Shown here: positions 36,779 to 45,376 of the stretch, piece after piece
Layout: every line of letters begins with the position of its first letter
Numbering within the stretch: position 1 is the first letter of the stretch
DNA from: Rhizobium leguminosarum bv. trifolii WSM1325
GTDB taxonomy: Bacteria > Pseudomonadota > Alphaproteobacteria > Rhizobiales > Rhizobiaceae
Direction of reading: 5' to 3'
Assembly: GCA_000023185.1 (NCBI GenBank)
Contig: CP001622.1
Location: forward strand, 62,001 to 126,000
DNA: 64,000 bases
The notes under the pieces: generated by a model
Databases searched by the model: none
Told to the model about the DNA's origin: nothing
What the model saw: only the letters and a program-made list of their open reading frames with translations
Program-made: the position numbers and the translations under genes

Positions 36779-37300
36779 CTAGAACTCCTGAACGAATTCA
36801 CACGCCAGCAATGTCTTTCCTGGCAAGGCGTTGCCTTGGCGGGCAACGATGGAGACCTTTCCAGGCCCGGCCATTCCGGGTTCCGGCTGCAGATCTGCCG
36901 GCAGCTCGCGCGAATAGCCCTTGGTGGATGTGCCCAGTAGATCCGAGGTCTCCGGCTTCAAACCGTATTTTACGGCCAGATCGTCGGCGCGTTCGCCCTC
37001 GACCAAGACGCCAACAGCGTTGTTAGCAAAGAAAATCTCGGTCGATTTAAAGCCGTCGCGGCCTATCTGGTTCGGGAGTTTGTAGATCGCCGCGCCCAAG
37101 GATGACGTGTCCGGCTTGGCCAAAGCTTCCACGACATCATAGACCTTCATTGCCGATGTCATCGTATAGGGTGGTTTGCAAAGGGCTGCGTCAAAGAATT
37201 TGTCATTGGCCGAATCGGCCAGAACCTGCCCGGCCTGAAATGCCGCAAAAGCGACGCATGCGGAGACGGCAGCGTGGCGAATGAATTTGGCGTTGTGCAT
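36779..37300 (-). CDS. exported protein of unknown function
   Basis: 173 residues. The N-terminal signal peptide (about 1-29, AAVSACVAFAAFQAGQVLA) predicts Sec export. The mature part has two cysteines (in ALCKPPYTM and LLACEFVQEF) that could form a disulfide. The rest is a mixed alpha/beta composition with no motif I recognise. It stands alone, with spacers of about 240 and 205 bases on its two sides. Codon use is less biased than in the core genes, in keeping with an accessory region. Confidence 0.7.
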   Translation of the reverse strand: MHNAKFIRHAAVSACVAFAAFQAGQVLADSANDKFFDAALCKPPYTMTSAMKVYDVVEALAKPDTSSLGAAIYKLPNQIGRDGFKSTEIFFANNAVGVLVEGERADDLAVKYGLKPETSDLLGTSTKGYSRELPADLQPEPGMAGPGKVSIVARQGNALPGKTLLACEFVQEF

Positions 37301-37505
37301 GGAATATTTTCCCGAGAGAGTGGCTGTCGCGGATTGGCGCGTTGCGAGTTTCGAATGCCTAGGGGATTCGAAGTAATTATGCTACCCCAAGTTTAATCTC
37401 TCAGCTCCACTCTTCTCTTCCGTCTGGCCGTGCTGATGGGTAGGATGAGTGGCATCGGGCGCGGAGACGGAGATATCGTCGAGCCCTTCCGAAGGCAGGA
37501 AAGTC

Positions 37506-37688
37506 ATGATCGCAGCCTATATTGATGAAATCATCATGTTTTGCGCCGGCCTGTGGATGACATCAGTCGGCTTTGGTTATCTGCCATATCCAGGCAAGCC
37601 GGCCAGCCGGCCACCGTTGATTCGCCATTTCAAGTGGATGGGTCCCTTGCTGCTCGCGATCGCAGTGGTTCTGGCGGCTGCCTCATAA
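37506..37688 (+). CDS. small two-helix membrane protein
   Basis: 60 residues with two hydrophobic stretches, about 5-25 (YIDEIIMFCAGLWMTSVGFG) and 43-60 (MGPLLLAIAVVLAAAS), joined by a proline-rich polar loop. The ATG at 37506 follows GAAGGCAGGAAAGTC, a plausible ribosome site. No family is recognised. It precedes the zinc-ribbon-like gene by 27 bases on the same strand, so the two may be co-transcribed. Confidence 0.6.
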   Translation: MIAAYIDEIIMFCAGLWMTSVGFGYLPYPGKPASRPPLIRHFKWMGPLLLAIAVVLAAAS

Positions 37689-37715
37689 GCTGCGTGCTCA
37701 GGCTGGGGTGAAGCA

Positions 37716-38012
37716 ATGACCGATATGTTGGCCTGCCCGTCCTGCGGATTGGACAAAACAGAATCGATCGTCCACCGCGGTTTCTACATTCTCCGATGCG
37801 CCGCCTGCGGCGAAGCGATTGTCGCCACATCATTCATGGCGATGCGCGACTCGGATCACCTGTGTTCGGCCTTTATCGATCCGGGTCCCGGAAAACCTCC
37901 TCCGCCAGAGATGCTCGTCGCGCGTGGACCGCTCCGGCAGATCGCAACGGCAATTAGCGCTGCGGCGAATGATGGAACTCTGATACGTCTGATTTCTGAA
38001 GTGAAAGATTGA
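37716..38012 (+). CDS. small protein with zinc-ribbon-like cysteines
   Basis: 98 residues. The N-terminus has CPSCG at residues 7-11 and a second pair RCAACGEAI near residue 30, spaced as a zinc ribbon. The remainder is unremarkable, with a proline-rich stretch (GPGKPPPPEM). I recognise no named family; a nucleic-acid or protein-binding role would fit but is not shown. It follows the small membrane protein gene by 27 bases. Confidence 0.6.
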   Translation: MTDMLACPSCGLDKTESIVHRGFYILRCAACGEAIVATSFMAMRDSDHLCSAFIDPGPGKPPPPEMLVARGPLRQIATAISAAANDGTLIRLISEVKD

Positions 38013-38274
38013 AGCCCGCCTTTACACAGCTGGCGCCCTCATGGGCGTAACCGGACGAGAATCTTCGCCCCGGGAACTCTCAACTGTTCCGCCAGCGGCG
38101 CCTTCCGGCTGCCGGCCGCGAGCTGATTGGCTGACGAAGAGGATGGGTAGTACCGACACTGTGATAATCGTTTTGCGCGAAACTGCTTCAGGTTTTCAAG
38201 ATGGAGATCGGGAGATCAACGATAAGCACTTCTCGTCGGCCGCTCCAGTCTCACCAAGGCAGCGAAGGGAAAAA

Positions 38275-38700
38275 CTATTGAGCGGTCGGGTGGTCTCTCA
38301 AATAGTCTTCCCTTTCTTCCTTCCCGACCAAAGATGAGTAATAGCCGCTGCAAACCAGATATGAGCACTCATCCGGGTTGCCCGTTTGCCATCCCGGCTG
38401 GCAGAGTACGACGTGATGGAATTTGGCGTTGCAAAGTCCGTGGTTTGCTAGGAGCCGCGGATCGTTTCCGAAATACGCGCTTATGGCTTTCTCGCGAGTC
38501 CAGGCAGGAACGACTTTCCAATCAGCGTCGCCGCCCTCTTCGCTCACGTTGGCGAGCGCACAGAACGACCAATTGGATATGACAATCGGCTGATCGCAGG
38601 AAAAAGCCTGGACGGCGCTTCCCAGCACGATCGAAATCAATGCCAACAATCGCCGGACGCAAACGGCCACGCTCTTCTCCCCCATACAGCTTATTCGCAT
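38275..38700 (-). CDS. exported cysteine-containing protein of unknown function
   Basis: 141 residues from the ATG at 38700. A signal peptide (about 1-33, VCVRRLLALISIVLGSAVQAFS) precedes a mature domain with six cysteines (CDQP, FCALAN, GLCNAK, VLCQPG, DECSYLVCSG), probably forming disulfides in the periplasm. GGGGGTAG precedes the start at a slightly long distance; an ATG at 38685 is an alternative. No family is recognised. The 260-base gap before it on the window's left (38013-38274) shows no gene. Confidence 0.65.
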   Translation of the reverse strand: MRISCMGEKSVAVCVRRLLALISIVLGSAVQAFSCDQPIVISNWSFCALANVSEEGGDADWKVVPAWTREKAISAYFGNDPRLLANHGLCNAKFHHVVLCQPGWQTGNPDECSYLVCSGYYSSLVGKEEREDYLRDHPTAQ

Positions 38701-38977
38701 CGCGCTTCTACCCCCGAGATTCATTGCAGGGATCCTATCAGAAGGGACTGGATAATAGAAGATCATAACTAAGAATATTTTCCTAGTTCACGGATCGTTC
38801 TTGCGCTAGGTTTGCCGCAATTGCAACCACGGACTGTTAGATGTTGAGCAAATTTTTTCTCCGAGGTCAGGTGATGGTGTGGACGAGCTTTGGCCGTCAC
38901 GCGCGGCATGAACGGAGTTCCCGCAACAGGCTCCGGAGGGCGGGCGGATACCGATCGACAACACGGGCGAGGGGCTG

Positions 38978-39565
38978 ATGGCGGAATTCAACCCTCGCGA
39001 CAAAAGCCGAACCAGTCAAGGAAAGACGCGGGCGATGGTGCGCAGGCATACCGCTCCGCCGAGCGGCATGGATGACGGCAGTCTTCGCTGGCAATGGTTC
39101 ACCATTCAGTTGCTGGAATCTGCGGCCTTCACGACATTGAGTGCGAATGCCTGCCGCGCCTTCTTCCGCATCGTCATCGAGCACACGTCGCACGCCGCCT
39201 TGGAAAACGGCAAGCTTGTCGTGACCCATCCTCAGTTCGTGTCTTACGGCGTGACCGGCGAATATGTGGCCGATGCGATCGATGAGCTCGAATATAAGGG
39301 GCTGATAAAAGTTCGCCGCGGCCGGGCGGGCAGCGGTGTCGCGCATCCCAACCGGTTCACGCTGACTTTTGTCGGTGACCATGAAGGTGCGCCGCCCACC
39401 GACGAGTGGAAGCGATGCACGGCGGAAAGGTGCCGGAAATGGTCCGAGACCGACCGCAAGATTGCCGCCGACAAACGCGGACGCGTCGGCAGGAAGAAAA
39501 AAACCCCACTTCGGAATCCCGAAATCCCCCCGCTTCGGGATTCCGAAATTCGCCGCGCTTCGTGA
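38978..39565 (+). CDS. helix-turn-helix protein resembling replication-type regulators
   Basis: 195 residues. The central part (about 30-130) has a winged-helix look: SANACRAFFRIVIEHTSH, then TGEYVADAIDELEYKGLIKVRRGRAGSG ending in FTLTF. This resembles the N-terminal domain of plasmid/phage replication initiators and small HTH proteins common in Rhizobiales. The C-terminal tail is basic (DKRGRVGRKKKTPLRNP) and ends in a repeated PLRNPEI/PLRDSEI motif. That repeat is produced by palindromic DNA running past the stop codon. There is no partition or origin cluster nearby, so a plasmid origin is not claimed. Confidence 0.6.
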   Translation: MAEFNPRDKSRTSQGKTRAMVRRHTAPPSGMDDGSLRWQWFTIQLLESAAFTTLSANACRAFFRIVIEHTSHAALENGKLVVTHPQFVSYGVTGEYVADAIDELEYKGLIKVRRGRAGSGVAHPNRFTLTFVGDHEGAPPTDEWKRCTAERCRKWSETDRKIAADKRGRVGRKKKTPLRNPEIPPLRDSEIRRAS

Positions 39566-39629
39566 GCTGCGCAGGTGAAGAAACAGGCAATGATTTCAAT
39601 GCCGCAACCAATTTCGGGATTCCGAAGTG
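39507..39629. repeat. three copies of a TTCGGnATnCCGAA palindromic motif
   Basis: Copy A at 39507-39525 (CACTTCGGAATCCCGAAAT) is an exact reverse complement of copy C at 39611-39629. Copy B (39533-39550) lies between them in the same orientation as C. Each core is itself nearly palindromic. A and B encode the end of the helix-turn-helix protein; C lies beyond its stop. Confidence 0.75.
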
Positions 39630-39655
39630 CTATATAGATCTTGGTGGGGCTGTCC

Positions 39656-40354
39656 CTAACGAAGGCACTTTGCCACGATCAGGAACTCCGTCTCCCGCCC
39701 CCCGATCTTCCCAGCCGAAGTCGTGCGAAGCAGAAGGCCGAAAGCTTCATAGAGCCAATAAAGTGGGGGAATTCGGTCCTTGAGCGCGTGCACCTGTGTC
39801 GACACATATTCGCCGACGAAGACGACATCCATGCCGAGGTCCTTCAATGTCCCGGCAATCTCCGAATGGGATGCCTCTGCGGCGTGCTCGACGCGGAATG
39901 GGGCGTAGCCCGGCTTTCCGGCGTTTTTCTGCCTGAGAACGTAGCGATAAAACAAGACGTGGGTCCACCAGGGCGTCAGATCGGTGAAGATCCCCTTGGC
40001 TGAGTTCAGGATCGGACCCTTGACGAACACCAGACCACCGGGAGACAGGGTGTCATGGGCTCTCAACAAGGCAGAGCGCGGGCTTTCCAAATGCTCGAGA
40101 ACGTCCCAGAAGACGCAGGCGTCGAAGTGACGATCTCCATAGTCGATGGTTTGAGCATCGCCGAGGATCCGCTCGGCCGCGTCCCTGTTCTTCTCCAGCT
40201 GCTCCTTGGAGATATCAACGACGGTATATCTCGCACCTTTCAAGGGGATATGCGTGCGGGAGCCGCCTCCAACCTCAAGGATATCTGTGTTGCTGTTGCC
40301 GGAAAACGCAGATTGTGCGTGCGACAGCGCGTCGTTTACCCACGGCGAAGCCAT
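39656..40354 (-). CDS. class I SAM-dependent methyltransferase
   Basis: 232 residues. Motif I is DILEVGGGSRTHIPL, motif II is YTVVDISKEQLEKN, and the post-II acidic segment is DACVFWDVLEHLESPRSALLRAHD, the Methyltransf_11/UbiE-like pattern with typical DVLEH. The C-terminal third (about 150-232) is variable and probably binds the substrate, which is unknown. It is an isolated gene; the sequence before its start (40355-40553) holds no recognisable gene. Confidence 0.8.
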   Translation of the reverse strand: MASPWVNDALSHAQSAFSGNSNTDILEVGGGSRTHIPLKGARYTVVDISKEQLEKNRDAAERILGDAQTIDYGDRHFDACVFWDVLEHLESPRSALLRAHDTLSPGGLVFVKGPILNSAKGIFTDLTPWWTHVLFYRYVLRQKNAGKPGYAPFRVEHAAEASHSEIAGTLKDLGMDVVFVGEYVSTQVHALKDRIPPLYWLYEAFGLLLRTTSAGKIGGRETEFLIVAKCLR

Positions 40355-40553
40355 AATCCTTCCCTCCTGAAAGATTAACGTCTACGACTATAAGTAAGCA
40401 TTAATATACTATTTTAGAAATATTTTAAACATCTCTGGGACGGGCGGCGCCGTCCGGCCGGAATTGAGGCAAGCCGTCAGCCTAGTTTCGCGCAACCTTC
40501 CTGATGTATCCGCAGGTTTGATGATCTTTGAGGCGCTTCAGCCGGAGGAATGC

Positions 40554-40874
40554 ATGACGGTGGGAATTTTTCGGGCTCTGGCTGCCCTGGCGATGATGAC
40601 GGCCCTTGGCGGCTGCATCGACCATGCCAATGATCCCGTACTCCTGGCGGTCGGCGTGCCGGTCAATCCGCCTGTTGTTGCGCACGGCATTTGCATGACC
40701 GACGGCAACGCCATGTATGACGAGGCAAGGAAGCAGTATCAGCTGCGCGCCCAACTGACCGGATATGCCGGGGCCGATGAGCTGGAGGCCGAAACGATAG
40801 CGCGCGCCGCCGCCCATCGCCAATATGTCGCCTGCCTCTCCGGCCAGGGCTACCGGACATTATACGCGAATTGA
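40554..40874 (+). CDS. putative lipoprotein
   Basis: 106 residues. The N-terminal segment (FRALAALAMMTALGGC) ends in a lipobox with Cys at about residue 20, so lipid attachment is predicted. The mature part is short, polar, and has a Glu/Ala-rich helix (ADELEAETIARAAAHRQYV). The ATG at 40554 is chosen for the lipobox position; the frame is open 30 codons upstream. No family is recognised. It stands alone. Confidence 0.6.
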   Translation: MTVGIFRALAALAMMTALGGCIDHANDPVLLAVGVPVNPPVVAHGICMTDGNAMYDEARKQYQLRAQLTGYAGADELEAETIARAAAHRQYVACLSGQGYRTLYAN

Positions 40875-41065
40875 GAACAGAGAATTCAGCTTTCCTCACC
40901 AGCGCCGTTTGAGCCCTCTTCCTGATCGCGACTTTTCACGTTTTTCGGCGATTTAGTCACGCCGGATCGCCTGCAATCACGAGTTTTGGAAGCTGCAGGC
41001 AACGGCGGAACTCCGCACGCGGGAAAGGCATTCTCTCGAGATAAATCCAGTAAGGAGGGTTTATC

Positions 41066-41437
41066 ATGAAAATGCTCAGACTTGCCCCTTCCACCGTCGC
41101 GCTTAGCGCCCTTCTCGCCCTCACATCGATCATCCCCGCGCAGGCGGCGCCCGCCCAGGCGGTTCGGCCGCCTGCTGTCTCGGGCGTGAAAATGGTGCAA
41201 TATAAACCACATCCCGGGTCCTGGCATGGCTATCAAGGTTTCCGCACCGAGCGCCCCGGCACCCGCCGCCATTCCGATGGCTACTGGTATCCGCTTGCTG
41301 CTTTCGGCGTCGAGGCCGGCACCACAGGCTCCATCGTCCGCCCGCCGGTGAACAGGCCGGCAGCTCCGGAAATGTGCAACCCTACGTTTTCTGGATCGAT
41401 CGGTCCCGGTAGCATGCCTTGCGATAACGGCTATTGA
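41066..41437 (+). CDS. small exported protein of unknown function
   Basis: 123 residues with AAGGAGGGTTTATC as a strong ribosome site before the ATG. A signal peptide (about 1-28, ALLALTSIIPAQAAPA) is followed by a Pro/Gly/Arg-rich mature part with GSWHGYQGFRTERPGTRRH and SDGYWYPLAAFG, the look of small rhizobial BA14K-type or similar exported proteins, though I cannot assign it firmly. Two cysteines lie at the end. A hairpin terminator follows 11 bases after the stop. Confidence 0.72.
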   Translation: MKMLRLAPSTVALSALLALTSIIPAQAAPAQAVRPPAVSGVKMVQYKPHPGSWHGYQGFRTERPGTRRHSDGYWYPLAAFGVEAGTTGSIVRPPVNRPAAPEMCNPTFSGSIGPGSMPCDNGY

Positions 41438-41448
41438 GCCGGCAAATG

Positions 41449-41475
41449 AAAAAGGCGGCGATGAGCCGCCTTTTT
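41449..41475 (+). terminator. terminator after the exported protein gene
   Basis: Eleven-base arms AAAAAGGCGGC / GCCGCCTTTTT with a five-base loop and a T-run. Confidence 0.88.
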
Positions 41476-41591
41476 CTCGATCGGGCCGCCGCTCACATGT
41501 CCGTGACCTCTGCTTTCGCACCGTAGTATGTGACAGATCGCCTTCCTAACTCCGGGGCGTAAATTCCCCGAATCCTCCCAAGGAGACGATG

Positions 41592-41894
41592 ATGACCACG
41601 ACTTTCAAGAACGGCCTGATGGCCGCTGCCTTCGGCACAATTCTCGGCCTCTCGGCCTTCTCGGCAACGGCAGCTCCCCTTCAGTCGAGCGCGACGGAGC
41701 AGGGTGCGACGACGCGTCCGGTTGCCCAACAGGAAACCAAGGTTGAGCACGACAGGCGCACCACCGGTTCGATCGGCGAGCGCGCCTCGGAAACCACGGG
41801 CTCGACACATTATATGATGAACCCGAAGAAGCCGCTCAACCAGGATTGCAAGCTCGGCTTCAACCCGACGAGCAGCTCTAGCTGCAACTACTGA
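41592..41894 (+). CDS. small exported protein of unknown function
   Basis: 100 residues. The signal peptide (about 1-27, GTILGLSAFSATAAP) is clear. The mature part is polar and Thr/Ser-rich, with HDRRTTGSIGERASETTGST and two cysteines near the end (DCKLGF, SSCNY). The ATG at 41592 is preferred over the adjacent one at 41589 because AAGGAG is then at a normal distance. It resembles the previous gene in architecture (signal peptide, TTGSI motif, C-terminal cysteines), so the two may be distant relatives. Confidence 0.68.
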   Translation: MTTTFKNGLMAAAFGTILGLSAFSATAAPLQSSATEQGATTRPVAQQETKVEHDRRTTGSIGERASETTGSTHYMMNPKKPLNQDCKLGFNPTSSSSCNY

Positions 41895-42190
41895 CAAGGC
41901 GCTTCGGCGTTTTCGCGATCGTGAGCGGCCCGCAATGGGCTGAAGGGGCGGCCTCAGGGTCGCCCTTTCGCATGCGGGGTGACTGGTTGCGCTGGGTCCA
42001 TTGTCGCCCGTTTGGAAAATGTTGCATCGAATGCAAAAATGCAATAAGTACAGAATCATGCAAACTGGTGACAGTGGGTGTTGCGAAAAGCCGCAGCCAA
42101 GAGCGATTGACGCGTCTGCCTTGGAATTGCCATGCTCGCCGCGATGGTCGCATTTTATAATCAATCGAATTTCAGACAGGTGGGATAGTC
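41895..42190. other. 296-base spacer with a hairpin
   Basis: Contains an imperfect hairpin around 41942-41971 (AAGGGGCG / CGCCCTTT) that may terminate the preceding gene. The rest, with several ATGCAAA-like stretches near 42020-42065, probably carries the promoter of the downstream methyltransferase gene. No gene is seen. Confidence 0.4.
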
Positions 42191-42862
42191 ATGACTGCAA
42201 AGGCCGCATGCTCCGATTTCCTGCATTTTTTCCGCTCCTGGATCAGCAACCCGCTTCGGGTCGCGGCCATCGCGCCGTCGGGGGATTCGCTTGCCAGGAT
42301 CATGACCAGTGAAATTGCCGCACTCGACGGTCCGATCATCGAACTCGGCCCGGGAACCGGCGTCTTCACCCGGGCGCTGCTGGCGCGCGGCGTCAGCGAA
42401 GCGGATCTGACCCTGATCGAGTACGGCCCGGAGTTCATCACCTCGCTGCAGGCACGGTTCCCGACGGCGCGCGTGTTGCAGATGGATGCCGCCCATCTCG
42501 CCCATGCCGATATTTTCGAGGGCGAACCGGTCGGCGCAGTCGTCAGCGGCCTGCCTCTGCTCTCCATGTCGCCCCGCAAGATCGCCTCGATCATGGCCGG
42601 CGCCTTCGCCTATATGCGCCCGGGCGGGGCCATTTATCAGTTTACCTATGGTCCGCGCTGCCCGGTGCCGCGGCCGATCCTCGATCGTCTCGGCCTGAAG
42701 GCGGTGCGCATCGGCGGCACGGTGCGCAACCTGCCGCCGGCCTCCGTCTACAGGATTTCACGCCGCAAGCCGCTGGAACTGTCGCGCGAGCGCATCAGCT
42801 ATCGCCAGAGCGAGACTGAAATCGACGACGTCGCCGCCTTTTCCAACGAAACCGGCGGCTGA
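42191..42862 (+). CDS. SAM-dependent methyltransferase, phospholipid N-methyltransferase (PmtA)-like
   Basis: 223 residues. The N-terminus FLHFFRSWISNPLRVAAIAPSG and motif I IIELGPGTGVFTRALLARG match the COG3963-type enzymes that include rhizobial PmtA. These make phosphatidylcholine from phosphatidylethanolamine. Further blocks are LIEYGPEF (motif II) and AVVSGLPLLSMSP. Rhizobia need phosphatidylcholine for symbiosis, but they carry several related methyltransferases and this could be a paralogue with another substrate. The TetR gene begins 20 bases downstream and may be co-transcribed. Confidence 0.75.
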   Translation: MTAKAACSDFLHFFRSWISNPLRVAAIAPSGDSLARIMTSEIAALDGPIIELGPGTGVFTRALLARGVSEADLTLIEYGPEFITSLQARFPTARVLQMDAAHLAHADIFEGEPVGAVVSGLPLLSMSPRKIASIMAGAFAYMRPGGAIYQFTYGPRCPVPRPILDRLGLKAVRIGGTVRNLPPASVYRISRRKPLELSRERISYRQSETEIDDVAAFSNETGG

Positions 42863-42881
42863 ACGATGATGCCGGGCCGGA

Positions 42882-43517
42882 ATGGCTGAGAACAAGCGGA
42901 CGGAGACAACCGAAGGCAGGCGGGAACGCAAGCGGCGGCAGACGCGCGAGCGCATTGAGCATGCGGCGATGTCCCTCTTTCTGCAGCGCGGCTTTGAGGG
43001 CACGACGATCGAGGACATCACCGAGGCGGCCGATGTATCCAAGCGCAGTTTCTTCGATTATTTCCCCTCCAAGGAAGAGGTGGTTTTCGCCTGGCAGGAT
43101 GCCTTCGCCGATCGCTTGATGGCGGCGGTCGCCGCAAGGCCGGCGGCAGAATCCTCGGTCGCCGCCGTCGAGGCGGCGATCACGGCAACCGTCATCGCTG
43201 CCGTCGACGAGCCTGGCCTGGCGCTTGGCGAACTCATCCATCGCACGCCGGCGCTGAAGGCCCGCGACCAGCTGAAATACGCCAGGCTCGAACAGAAGCT
43301 CGCCGAGGCGCTGCTGCTGCGCAAGGGAGGTGATCCGCTTGAGCGGCCCCGCATGCGCGTCCTTGCGGCCGTCGTCATCGGTGCGCTGCGCGTCGGGGCG
43401 GAACTCTGGCAGCAGCGCCCGCCGGGCGCCTCGCTTGAGGATTTCGCCCGGGAGATCTTCGCCGACCTCTGGAAGATGCTGGCGGAATTCGGCGACGAGG
43501 CGAAGACCAGGCTTTGA
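42882..43517 (+). CDS. TetR-family transcriptional regulator
   Basis: 211 residues. The N-terminal helix-turn-helix (about 17-65) reads TRERIEHAAMSLFLQRGFEG, then TTIEDITEAADVSKRSFFDYFPSKEEVV, the classic TetR signature. The C-terminal helical domain (about 75-211) binds an unknown ligand. It follows the PmtA-like gene by 20 bases and may regulate it or be autoregulated. The 307-base gap after it (43518-43824) contains the promoter region of the aldo/keto reductase gene and no other gene. Confidence 0.9.
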   Translation: MAENKRTETTEGRRERKRRQTRERIEHAAMSLFLQRGFEGTTIEDITEAADVSKRSFFDYFPSKEEVVFAWQDAFADRLMAAVAARPAAESSVAAVEAAITATVIAAVDEPGLALGELIHRTPALKARDQLKYARLEQKLAEALLLRKGGDPLERPRMRVLAAVVIGALRVGAELWQQRPPGASLEDFAREIFADLWKMLAEFGDEAKTRL

Positions 43518-43824
43518 CCCAGCCCGCCTGAGGATCACTGCGCTCGCCCGATGCGTCGGTTCGATGTCGATGTTTCCACTCATCCCTGTCATCGGGCCCT
43601 GTTATCGGGACTGGGCCGTCCTATATCTGCAAGCGTCGTAGCGGCCACATTCTGCTGATCCCGCGATAGGCGGATCATCACCATGCCGGGCATCGCTTTC
43701 GATCAGGGCAGACATTCGCGCTCGAAGGCATCTCCGAAAGCCTCGGCATTCGTGCCGCCGCTGTTTAACCGCCTCCGACCGTTCCACCGAATTTCAATGA
43801 TTGATTGATAAGAGAGGAAAGACC

Positions 43825-44706
43825 ATGTCCAATTACAACGCAGCAAAGTCAGGCACCTTCAAGATCGGCGGCAATATCGAGATCAATCGTCTCGGTTTCG
43901 GCGCCATGCGCGTCACCGGCAAGGGCATCTGGGGCGAGCCTTCCGATCATGCCGAATCCATCCGTACGCTGAAGCGCCTGCCGGAACTCGGCGTGAACTT
44001 TATCGATACGGCCGATTCCTACGGCCCCGATGTCTCCGAATGGCTGATCAAGGAAGCGCTGCATCCCTATGGCGGCAAGTCGGTCATCGCCACCAAGGGC
44101 GGCCTGACCCGCCACGGACCCGATATCTGGCTGCCTGTGGGACGTCCGGAATACCTGATCCAGCAGGCGCATAAGAGCCTGCGCAATCTCGGCGTCGAGC
44201 AGATCGATCTCTGGCAGCTGCACAGGATCGATCAGAAGGTGCCGGCCAAGGAACAGTTCGATGCGATCAAATCGCTGCTCGATACCGGCCTCATCCGCCA
44301 TGCGGGTCTCAGCGAAGTGTCCGTTGCCGACATCGAGGCCGCCTCGAAGCACTTCAAGGTCGCGACCGTCCAGAACCGCTACAATCTCGTCGATCGCACC
44401 AGCGAGGACGTGCTCGATTATTGCACCAAGCACAATATCGGCTTCATCCCCTGGTACCCGCTCGCCGCGGGCGATCTCGCCAAGCCCGGCTCGCTGCTCG
44501 ATACGATCGCCAAAAAGCACAATGCCGCACCCAGCCGGATCGCGCTCGCCTGGGTGCTGAAGCGCAGCCCGGTCATGCTGCCGATCCCCGGCACCTCCAA
44601 GGTCAAGCATCTTGAGGAAAACGTGGCGGCGGTTGATATCGCGCTGTCAGACGAGGAATTCTCCGCCCTCGACGCCGAGGGCAGCAAAGTCTTCAAGGCT
44701 GCTTGA
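43825..44706 (+). CDS. aldo/keto reductase
   Basis: 293 residues, an (alpha/beta)8 NADPH-dependent oxidoreductase. The catalytic tetrad is visible: Asp and Tyr in [14 protein letters not shown], Lys in VIATKGGL, and His in LWQLHRID. The C-terminal cofactor region reads [16 protein letters not shown]. It probably reduces aldehydes or ketones; the substrate is unknown. The start at 43825 follows AGAGAGGAAAGACC; an ATG eight codons upstream is less likely. Confidence 0.9.
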   Translation: MSNYNAAKSGTFKIGGNIEINRLGFGAMRVTGKGIWGEPSDHAESIRTLKRLPELGVNFIDTADSYGPDVSEWLIKEALHPYGGKSVIATKGGLTRHGPDIWLPVGRPEYLIQQAHKSLRNLGVEQIDLWQLHRIDQKVPAKEQFDAIKSLLDTGLIRHAGLSEVSVADIEAASKHFKVATVQNRYNLVDRTSEDVLDYCTKHNIGFIPWYPLAAGDLAKPGSLLDTIAKKHNAAPSRIALAWVLKRSPVMLPIPGTSKVKHLEENVAAVDIALSDEEFSALDAEGSKVFKAA

Positions 44707-44741
44707 CGGGCAAACCGGCGAAAGATGTCTGTGCCGATGGC

Positions 44742-44889
44742 AGCCCCTCACCCTCACCCTCTCCCCGTAAAAACGGGGCGAGGGGACGTGCCCTGCGATG
44801 GTGCGATCGGTGGTGGGGAACGGAGAGGGTGCGGCATATCCCCTTCGCCCCGCGAGCGGGGAGAAGGTGCCGGCAGGCGGATGAGGGGC
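44742..44889. repeat. RIME-like palindromic repeat, copy 2 (complete)
   Basis: Begins GCCCCTCACCCTCACCCTCT and contains CCCCGTAAAAACGGGG and CCCCGCGAGCGGGG hairpins, ending GGTGCCGGCAGGCGGATGAG. It is the most complete copy in the window and matches the split copy around the insertion sequence at 49911-51284. Confidence 0.85.
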
Positions 44890-45065
44890 GAGTCTATCGG
44901 CGATCCGAGAGGGCCACAATTTTCGGCATAATTTTGACCATCTGGTCAAACATGCTGCAAAATGAGGCGGATACCTGTTATTTTGAGGGCAAGCTTTGCA
45001 TCTAGCGCATTGCTGCATTGCGGTATTTTCGCTATTCCGAATCAAAAGAATTGGCTATTACTATC

Positions 45066-45184
45066 TTCGTAAGCAGCGCACTCCTCCTCCCAGTGCTCTT
45101 ACATCGGACTGACAACACTCCTCCTCCCAGTTGTCAGTCAGGATCAAGAGCCCGGCGCACCTCCTCCCGCGTCGGGCTTTTTTC
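45066..45184 (+). ncRNA. alpha-r14 family small RNA (NfeR1/Smr14C type)
   Basis: Three consecutive hairpins each expose the anti-Shine-Dalgarno sequence CCTCCTCCC in the loop. The loops lie at about 45082-45091, 45119-45128 and 45160-45168. The stems are AGCGCACT/AGTGCT, ACTGACAAC/GTTGTCAGT and AGCCCGGCGC/GCGTCGGGCT. The last hairpin is followed by TTTTTT and is the rho-independent terminator. This is the defining architecture of the alpha-r14 sRNAs of Rhizobiales, which pair with ribosome-binding sites of transporter mRNAs. The 5' end is estimated; the 3' end is the T-run at 45178-45183. Confidence 0.9.
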
Positions 45185-45376
45185 TTTTCCCCCCCAAATC
45201 TTCCGCCCTAAATCGAAATCGATCGGTTGCCGATCCGCGCAACGCCAGTCCTGCGTTTTCACGAGGGATTGCGCAAAACAAAGGCTTCCACCGCCCGCGG
45301 TTTGACTCGGCAAGCCTCGTCGGACTATTTGAACGGGCGCCGCCTGTCCGGTGCGTGAACCGATTGGAGTTTGGTC

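Noticed and set aside
38041..38337. A 98-codon frame in the 38.0-38.3 kb gap
   Set aside because: No plausible ribosome site, atypical composition, and it overlaps the end of the exported-protein gene on the other strand.
38978..39629. A plasmid or phage replication origin
   Set aside because: Only one weakly similar protein and three palindromes; no partition genes, iteron array or AT-rich unwinding region.
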